The position numbers and the translations under genes were made by a program. The notes under the pieces were generated by a model. It had not been told where the DNA came from. It made no database searches and was given only the letters and a program-made list of their open reading frames with translations. 64,000 nucleotides of DNA. It comes from Chloroflexota bacterium. GTDB lineage: Bacteria > Chloroflexota > Anaerolineae > UBA4142. The stretch lies in the NCBI GenBank assembly GCA_023381515.1, contig JAMCQI010000030.1:50882-114881 (forward strand), read 5' to 3'. This document shows positions 59,244-64,000 of the stretch, one piece after another (position 1 is the stretch's first letter; each line of letters opens with the position of its first letter).

Positions 59244-59913
59244 TCGCCGCCTCGATCTTGTAGCCAACGCCGCGCACAGTTTGGATCAGTTTCGTTTCAA
59301 ACGGATCGTCCACCTTTCGACGCAAGTAGCGAATATAGACGTCGACCACATTCGAGTTCGCGTCGAAATCATAGCCCCACACGCCCTCGGCGATTTGCAT
59401 GCGCGTCAAGGGCTGACCCCGATGGCGCAACAAGAATTCCAGCAAGCGATATTCGCGTGCGCTCAAATCGACGGCTTGCCCCCCGCGTGTGATCTGATGC
59501 GTCGTCGTGTCCAGCGCCAAATCGCCTGCGCGCAATTCGGACGTTTGTGTTTCGGCGGGTCGCCGCGCAAGCGCGCGCAAGCGCGCCAACAGTTCTTTGA
59601 ACGCAAACGGTTTCACGAGATAATCATCTGCGCCCGCGTCCAAGCCGCGCACGCGATCGTCGACTGCGTCGCGCGCGGTGAGCATCAGGACCGGCGTGTG
59701 AATACCCCGTCGACGAATTTCTTTGCACAGACTCACCCCGTCATGGCGGGGCAGCATCACATCCAGAATCAGCAAATCATATGCCGCGGCTTCGACAAAA
59801 GCGAGCGCGGCGTCGCCGTCCCCCGCCACGTCCACGACGTATTGTTCTTCTTGCAAGCCCTTGCGAATGAACGCGGCAATGCGGGCTTCGTCTTCGACGA
59901 TCAATAGACGCAT
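59236..59913 (-). CDS. Response regulator, OmpR/PhoB family
   Basis: 225 residues. Receiver MRLLIVEDEARIAAFIRKGL, phospho-Asp in YDLLILDVMLPRHDGVSLC, and DDYLVKPFAFKELLARLRAL. The winged helix DNA-binding domain has GGQAVDLSAREYRLLEFLLR and NVVDVYIRYLRRKVDDPFE. First gene of a minus-strand operon with the sensor kinase, PepSY and phosphodiester-glycosidase genes. A TACTACACACAG box is seen on the minus strand upstream but no clear -35/-10 pair. Confidence 0.96.
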   Translation of the reverse strand: MRLLIVEDEARIAAFIRKGLQEEQYVVDVAGDGDAALAFVEAAAYDLLILDVMLPRHDGVSLCKEIRRRGIHTPVLMLTARDAVDDRVRGLDAGADDYLVKPFAFKELLARLRALARRPAETQTSELRAGDLALDTTTHQITRGGQAVDLSAREYRLLEFLLRHRGQPLTRMQIAEGVWGYDFDANSNVVDVYIRYLRRKVDDPFETKLIQTVRGVGYKIEAASV

Positions 59914-60084
59914 CGAGAGATCTCCACAATCTTGTTGCTCTGATTATACTACACACAGATTAAAGTCCAATTAAGGCGATGAGGGCCTGACCCACGTCGA
60001 AAATACCGGCGGCCGCAGCGCCATATTGGCAAGCCACTTTTCTCCCACAGCGTTCATCGGGCAGCCAGAGAACAGCCAACGCGT
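59914..60084. other. Spacer between divergent response regulator and PiT leader
   Basis: 171 bases with no gene. Minus strand should hold the promoter of the two-component operon. I see no repeated or structured element here. Confidence 0.45.
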
Positions 60085-60112
60085 TTGACTTAAAGCCTGC
60101 TTTGTATACAAT
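60085..60112 (+). promoter_or_regulatory. Promoter of the PiT leader
   Basis: -35 TTGACT (60085-60090), 16-bp spacer, -10 TACAAT (60107-60112). TATACA at 60105 is an overlapping alternative with a 14-bp spacer. Transcription would begin near 60119, about 125 bases before the start codon. Confidence 0.6.
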
Positions 60113-60118
60113 CAGAGT

Positions 60119-60226
60119 TGCCAAGCGTGAAGCGGGCGACGAGGCTCGTCCCGTTTCGCAAGCTTCCTCAACCGTCAGATAGACGACTCAGAGCCTCTAC
60201 CCTGGCGTCAGGGTAGAGGCTTTTTG
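60119..60226 (+). ncRNA. Candidate attenuator leader RNA upstream of the PiT transporter
   Basis: Three parts. A long hairpin at 60125-60159 (GCG, AAGCGGG and ACG pairing with CGT, CCCGTTT and CGC). A linker. A terminator at 60192-60225: AGCCTCTACCCT / AGGGTAGAGGCT with a hexaloop and T5. GAGGCTC (60141-60147), at the tip of the first hairpin, is exactly complementary to GAGCCTC (60191-60197) at the base of the terminator, so an antiterminator could form instead. The coding start follows 20 bases after the T-run. Layout is that of a riboswitch or protein-controlled attenuator; no known class is recognised. Confidence 0.6.
60192..60225 (+). terminator. Rho-independent terminator in the PiT leader
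   Basis: Perfect 12-bp stem, AGCCTCTACCCT (60192-60203) and AGGGTAGAGGCT (60210-60221), loop GGCGTC, then TTTT. It stands between promoter and start codon, so read-through is needed for expression of the transporter. Confidence 0.88.
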
Positions 60227-60244
60227 CTTAGGTGATCTCGATTC

Positions 60245-61237
60245 ATGAATGACCAGGTCTTGCTTGTCGCCGTTATTGCAGTGACTTTGAGCTATGCTTT
60301 TGTCAGCGGGCTGAACGATGCCGGCAGCCTGGTGGCGACGGCCATTTCGTCACACGCCCTCGCGCCCCGCGCCGCGCTGTTGCTCGCGGCCGCCGCCGTG
60401 TTCGCCGGATTCTTCTTATTCGGCTCGGCGGTCGCGGCCACCATCGGCACCAACCTGGTGCGGGCGCCGGCCATCACCCTCGACGCGCTCTTGTTCGCGA
60501 TGATCAGCGCGACGGCCTGGGTGATCTTTGCGGCATCGATCGGCCTGCCTTCCAGTTCCACCTACGCGCTGCTCGGAGGACTGATCGGCGCGGTGACGAT
60601 CACGCACGGCTTCCAATCTCTCTTGCTCGGCGGCTTGCTCACCGTGATGCTCGTGCTGCTGTTCGCGTCGTTGATCGGTCTGGCGGGCGGATACCTTTTC
60701 ATGCGCTTCGCGGTCTATGCGACGCGGCGCGCGTCGCCGGGGATCAACCAGTTCTTCAAGCACTTTCAAACGCTCGACGTGATCGCGCTCGGACTGAGCT
60801 ACGGCGCCAACGATGGACAGAAATCGGTCGCCGTCATCACTATGGCGCTCGTCGCAGCAGGCCAACAGGCCACGTTCGATGTGCCCGTGTGGGTCAAGTT
60901 GATCTGCGCCCTCGCCTTGATCACCGCGATGGCCACCGGCGGCTGGCGGACGATTGGAACGCTCGGTTGGCACATTTACAGACTGCGGCCCATTCACTCT
61001 TTTGTCGCCCAGACTTATTCTGCCATGATCATTCTCACGGCGGCCGCCCTCGGCGGACCGGTCAGCACCCCGCAGGTCGTCAGCACATCGATCATGGGGG
61101 TGGGAAGCGCAGAGCGCATGAGCGGCGTCCGCTGGGGTGTGGCCGAAGAGATTGTCGTCTCGTGGCTCTTGACGATTCCGGTCAGCGCGCTCGTCGCCGC
61201 GGCCCTGCAAATGATCGGGTCTCATTTTGGAGTTTGA
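60245..61237 (+). CDS. pit: Inorganic phosphate transporter, PiT family
   Basis: 330 residues, about ten helices. PiT repeat signatures: AFVSGLNDAGSLVATAISSH (N-terminal GxNDxxxxxA) and LGLSYGANDGQKSVAVITMA (C-terminal GANDGQK), plus SIGLPSSSTYALLGGLIGA (PSSxTx motif). PiT carriers take up phosphate, often as metal-phosphate, driven by protons or sodium. ATG has aggtga upstream. It directly follows the attenuator-like leader, so phosphate, a metal or another signal may control read-through. Confidence 0.95.
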   Translation: MNDQVLLVAVIAVTLSYAFVSGLNDAGSLVATAISSHALAPRAALLLAAAAVFAGFFLFGSAVAATIGTNLVRAPAITLDALLFAMISATAWVIFAASIGLPSSSTYALLGGLIGAVTITHGFQSLLLGGLLTVMLVLLFASLIGLAGGYLFMRFAVYATRRASPGINQFFKHFQTLDVIALGLSYGANDGQKSVAVITMALVAAGQQATFDVPVWVKLICALALITAMATGGWRTIGTLGWHIYRLRPIHSFVAQTYSAMIILTAAALGGPVSTPQVVSTSIMGVGSAERMSGVRWGVAEEIVVSWLLTIPVSALVAAALQMIGSHFGV

Positions 61238-61320
61238 GCCCTAGACGAAGTCTACTTGGATGTGAGAGGGATACATAATTTCAGGGTCCTAATCTTTAGA
61301 GTTTCCTCATATGCCTCAAA

Positions 61321-61355
61321 AAAGAGCCGCCCCAAGACCAAATCGGCGGCTCTTT
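61321..61355. terminator. Bidirectional hairpin terminator after PiT
   Basis: AAAGAGCCGCC (61321-61331) pairs with GGCGGCTCTTT (61345-61355). The minus side has a long T-run; the plus side ends TTTCCG. It lies 84 bp after the PiT stop. The surrounding 61238-61499 contains nothing else I can support. Confidence 0.65.
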
Positions 61356-61499
61356 CCGTACCACAATTCCGTTTATATCTCTGAGGTCGTTCTGCTCCCC
61401 AGCGGCGCAAGGCCGGCCGGCTCAATCAGCCGGATGCGGTATGCACCGCGCCCGGCAGCTCGGGCTCTGGGGCCGCGAGAACGTCGTCAAGGAGACTCT

Positions 61500-62840
61500 A
61501 TGTACCACCGAAAGTTGATTCTCATAACCATATTGTTGGCGAGCCTATGGGCCGTCACCGGGTGCAGCGCGCTTTCGCCTTACACCTCCGGACTGGGTGC
61601 GCCGCCCGCGGCATCCGCAGCGCCGCCCGCGGCATCGGCAGCGCCGACCACCGCCGCCGCGGTTCCGACCGTTGCCATGCGCCAACCCGCCGCCGCTCCT
61701 ACCCTTGCTCCAACTTCCGACGCCTCCAAAACAGTGGTCGCGGCCATCCAGGCCGTCATCCTGAAGGCGAACCACGAGCAGGAACAGGCGGTGGCCGCTA
61801 AGAATCCTAAAGTGATGCGGGATACCGCGACCGCGAGCTACTATACCGAGTCGGTTTCAACCTTGAATGATCTTTTGAGCTCGGGGATCACGGCGATCAA
61901 ATTGGACAAGTTGACCTGGGGACCGATCACGCAGCCCAGTCCGACCACGGGCCAGGCGACCACGCACGAGACCTGGAGCACGACCTTTTCCGATGGCAGC
62001 ACCCTCCAGCAGACCGATACCAACGTCTACACCATGGTCCTCCAGAATGGAACCTGGCTCGTGCAGCAGGACGAGCATCCGAACTCACGCACCCTGCAGC
62101 CCCCTCCGGGCGCCGCCACACCGGTCGCTCCCACCACGCCCCTACCTCTCTCGGCGCCGGGACAGTCTCAATCGCGCAACTGGTCCGGCTACGCCGCGAC
62201 GAGCGGCACCTTCACCGGCGTCTCCGGCAGCTGGATCGTCCCCAACGTGAGCAGCGCGACGGACGGCATGGATGCAACCTGGGTGGGGATCGGCGGTGTG
62301 AATTCGAGAAACTTGGTCCAGGCGGGGACACAAGCCATCGTCCAGTCGGGACAGGTCGCCTACACGGCCTGGTATGAAACGCTCCCTCAAGCCGCCCAGA
62401 CCGTTCCCATGACGGTGAACGCCGGCGACTCGGTGAGTGTGTCCGTTACCCAAAAGTCCAATGGGGTGTGGCAAGTCGTCATCAAGGATGCGACGAACGC
62501 CCAGTCGTATCAAACGAGCGTGACGTATGCGTCGACAAATTCCTCGGCCGAGTGGATTGAAGAGTCACCGGCCACGGGCCACCGCGTCATCCTGCCTCTG
62601 GACAGCTTTGGCAAGATCACATTCTCGAACGCCATGACCATTCGGAACGGCAAGCAAGTCACTCTCAAGCAGGCGGGCGGGCACCCGATCACGATGTACA
62701 CCTCCGGCCAACGGGCGTTGGCCGAGCCCTCCGCGGTGGGCGCAAACGGATCCAGCTTCACCGTCACACGGAGCAACGTGCCCGCGCCCATCCTAGGCCC
62801 GGGTGGCCGGAGGTTTTCGGGCCCCGGGAATACGCCCTAG
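61500..62840 (+). CDS. Lipoprotein with G1 (eqolisin-type) glutamic protease domain
   Basis: 446 residues. Lipobox ASLWAVTGCSALS near residue 20, Ala/Pro-rich linker, a small domain of about 130 residues (VVAAIQAVILKANHEQEQA ... LVQQDEHPNS) and from about 240 the G1 fold: SRNWSGYAATSGTFTGVSGS, ATWVGIGGVNSRNLVQAGTQ (catalytic Gln in the QAGT strand) and NSSAEWIEESPATGHR (catalytic Glu in AEWIEE). Bacterial G1 peptidases are acid proteases of the scytalidopepsin type. ATG 61500 has aaggag eight bases before it. It would act at the cell surface. Confidence 0.87.
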   Translation: MYHRKLILITILLASLWAVTGCSALSPYTSGLGAPPAASAAPPAASAAPTTAAAVPTVAMRQPAAAPTLAPTSDASKTVVAAIQAVILKANHEQEQAVAAKNPKVMRDTATASYYTESVSTLNDLLSSGITAIKLDKLTWGPITQPSPTTGQATTHETWSTTFSDGSTLQQTDTNVYTMVLQNGTWLVQQDEHPNSRTLQPPPGAATPVAPTTPLPLSAPGQSQSRNWSGYAATSGTFTGVSGSWIVPNVSSATDGMDATWVGIGGVNSRNLVQAGTQAIVQSGQVAYTAWYETLPQAAQTVPMTVNAGDSVSVSVTQKSNGVWQVVIKDATNAQSYQTSVTYASTNSSAEWIEESPATGHRVILPLDSFGKITFSNAMTIRNGKQVTLKQAGGHPITMYTSGQRALAEPSAVGANGSSFTVTRSNVPAPILGPGGRRFSGPGNTP

Positions 62841-62841
62841 T

Positions 62842-62900
62842 CCTAGACTTCCGAAGTTTCTTGCCTAGACTTCCGAAGTTTTTGGAAACTTCGGAAGTCT
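62842..62900. repeat. Direct and inverted AGACTTCCGAAGTTT repeats
   Basis: CCTAGACTTCCGAAGTTT occurs twice directly (62842-62859 and 62864-62881); AAACTTCGGAAGTCT (62886-62900) is the exact reverse complement of the second copy, giving a 15-bp hairpin with loop TTGG. No T-run follows. Likely a dispersed hairpin repeat, and possibly a transcript end for the protease gene. Confidence 0.8.
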
Positions 62901-62943
62901 GACCGGTAGAAGCCTGGTCGGCGACCTTAGTCTGGAGCCAGAA

Positions 62944-63534
62944 TTGAACATCTTGAATGTGGGTTATGGTTCGACCAACTACTACCTGGTCGGGCCTGAC
63001 CGCGCCCGCCTCTTGATCGACGTCGGGTGGCCGGGAACACTACCCAAATTGCTCAATCAGCTCAAGCGGAAGAATGTAGAACTGCGCGAGATCAAGTACC
63101 TGCTCATCACCCACTACCATCCGGACCATGCCGGTTTAGCGCAAGAGCTCAAAGACCAGGGCATCCGGCTCATCGTGCTCGACACCCAGGTGGCCGCGAT
63201 CCCGCAGTTGAGACGATACATCAAACCCAGCTATCCCTATCGCGAGATCGCCCTTGAGGGTAACCTCCAGGTCAGCGCGAGCGCAAGCAGGGATGTGCTT
63301 CGGCGTATCGGGCTCGACGGCGAAATCCTCAGCACGCCCGGTCACTCGGAAGACAGCGTCACCTTGATTCTCGACGAAGGCCAGGCCTTTACGGGCGATT
63401 TGACGACTCCGGGGTTTGCCACCGAAGAGGCTCGCGATCAAGTCGAAAAGAGTTGGGAGATGATCCGCGCTCGCCATGTCAAGACGATTTACCCGGGGCA
63501 CGGACCGGTAAGACCGCTGGAAGCGATCAAGTAA
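62944..63534 (+). CDS. Metallo-beta-lactamase-fold hydrolase
   Basis: 196 residues. MBL motif LLITHYHPDHAGLAQELKDQ (HxHxDH, about residues 56-61), preceded by RARLLIDVGWPGTLPKLLNQ, and further metal ligands in LSTPGHSEDSVTLIL (His), AFTGDL (Asp) and TIYPGHGPVRPL (His). The glyoxalase II/quorum-lactonase-like branch is likely; substrate not readable. Start is TTG 62944 (gagcc upstream) as in several other genes here. It lies 16 bp before the methyltransferase, so the two are in one operon. Confidence 0.92.
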   Translation: MNILNVGYGSTNYYLVGPDRARLLIDVGWPGTLPKLLNQLKRKNVELREIKYLLITHYHPDHAGLAQELKDQGIRLIVLDTQVAAIPQLRRYIKPSYPYREIALEGNLQVSASASRDVLRRIGLDGEILSTPGHSEDSVTLILDEGQAFTGDLTTPGFATEEARDQVEKSWEMIRARHVKTIYPGHGPVRPLEAIK

Positions 63535-63550
63535 CGCCAGAGGAGTGTTT

Positions 63551-64000
63551 ATGAACGATTCAAGTTCGGGGCGACCAAGTGACTTTTTCGATTCGGCCTA
63601 CCGCGCAACGCCGCAGTGGGACATCGGCGAGCCTCAGCCGGATTTGATCGCGCTGCTGGACGAGTTTCCCCCCGCCGGCCCCGTGCTCGAGGCCGGCTGC
63701 GGCACGGGGGAGCTTTCAATCGCGCTTGCCCGGCGCGGCTTGCACGTCCTGGGCGTGGATGCCGCCGAGACGGCAATCGCCCGAGCACAGGCCAAGGCCG
63801 CGGCTGACCCGGCGCTCAGCCACCTCGTCGAATTCAGGTTCGGCGATGCGCTCCATCCTGCGAATTTGCCCGGGCCCTTTTCCACAGTGGTCGATTCGGG
63901 CTTTTTCCATTTGTTCGACCACGCCGAGCGCGATCAGTTTGCGGGTCAGCTCGCCGGTACCCTGGCTCCTGGGGGCCGCTACTATCTGCTCGGCTTTGCC
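63551..64000 (+). CDS. Class I SAM-dependent methyltransferase (3' partial)
   Basis: 150 codons visible, cut by the window end. WDIGEPQPDLIALLDEFPPA, motif I AGPVLEAGCGTGELSIALAR-like (VLEAGCGTGELSIALA), HVLGVDAAETAIARAQAKAA and VEFRFGDALH, then VVDSGFFHLFDHAERDQFAG and LAPGGRYYLLGFA. The WDIGxPQP start and FFHLFD are typical for small-molecule or thiol methyltransferases of the class I family. ATG 63551 has aggag eight bases upstream. Confidence 0.93.
   Translation, partial: MNDSSSGRPSDFFDSAYRATPQWDIGEPQPDLIALLDEFPPAGPVLEAGCGTGELSIALARRGLHVLGVDAAETAIARAQAKAAADPALSHLVEFRFGDALHPANLPGPFSTVVDSGFFHLFDHAERDQFAGQLAGTLAPGGRYYLLGFA

Overview
The window is a gene-dense, GC-rich bacterial chromosome segment with no phage, transposase, CRISPR or rRNA. 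The mix of genes (secreted GH16 and BNR proteins, a G1 glutamic protease, a PF04672-type methyltransferase, multi-GAF/PAS kinases, short-chain chromate transporters, hairpin-forming intergenic repeats, and a secreted protein ending in a ...LPLLVR tail) suggests an uncultured member of the Chloroflexota. This is inference from gene style; the full-length gyrB (33947-35875) is the best marker to test it.

Layout. 1-4353 (+): a peptide/nickel-type ABC importer (solute-binding protein cut by the window edge, two permeases) with an AbgB/PM20D2-like amidohydrolase. 4460-8447 (-): a small membrane protein, a CinA-like protein with an eroded amidase half, proline dehydrogenase and a DAO-type FAD oxidoreductase. 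8448-15763 is patchy accessory ground: remnants of a LuxR/MalT regulator, an isoprenylcysteine methyltransferase-like protein, a cystathionine gamma-lyase/synthase and a copy of the 3' end of gyrB, interspersed with a two-gene chromate transporter, a secreted BNR protein, an Imm-5-like immunity protein followed by an attC-like element, and a clan GH-A glycosidase.

15791-31505 (-) is one long exopolysaccharide-type operon of 12 genes, most of them overlapping at stop/start codons: a GT2-GAF fusion, two more GT2 enzymes, a NodB deacetylase, a 979-residue PRTase/kinase-like/HAD protein, a Wzx-like flippase, a GH16 hydrolase, an APH-fold kinase, three membrane proteins and a methyltransferase-APH fusion. 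Three kinase-fold proteins plus a phosphatase-fold domain in one surface-glycan operon is the most unusual gene set here. A second GH16 enzyme (32111-33679) lies just upstream.

33947-42663: gyrB, a membrane protein with a possibly leaderless promoter, and divergently a TetR-controlled fatty-acyl/CoA module (cysteine-less peroxiredoxin-like protein, thiolase, class III CoA-transferase, alpha/beta hydrolase, acyl-CoA dehydrogenase). 42859-50909: PF04672 methyltransferase, a GAF/PAS hybrid kinase with its response regulator, and glyA followed by a YbhF-like pair of ABC ATPases split into two frames. 51304-54089: a secreted six-repeat protein and three tRNA genes (Ser-UGA, Ser-GCU, Arg-GCG). 54240-64000: a thioredoxin-thioredoxin-CcdA fusion, a two-component system with PepSY and phosphodiester-glycosidase genes, a PiT phosphate transporter preceded by an attenuator-like leader RNA, a lipoprotein glutamic protease, an MBL-fold hydrolase and a methyltransferase cut by the window end.

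The intergenic spaces reuse several simple-sequence hairpin repeats, some of which have run into the 3' ends of coding regions.
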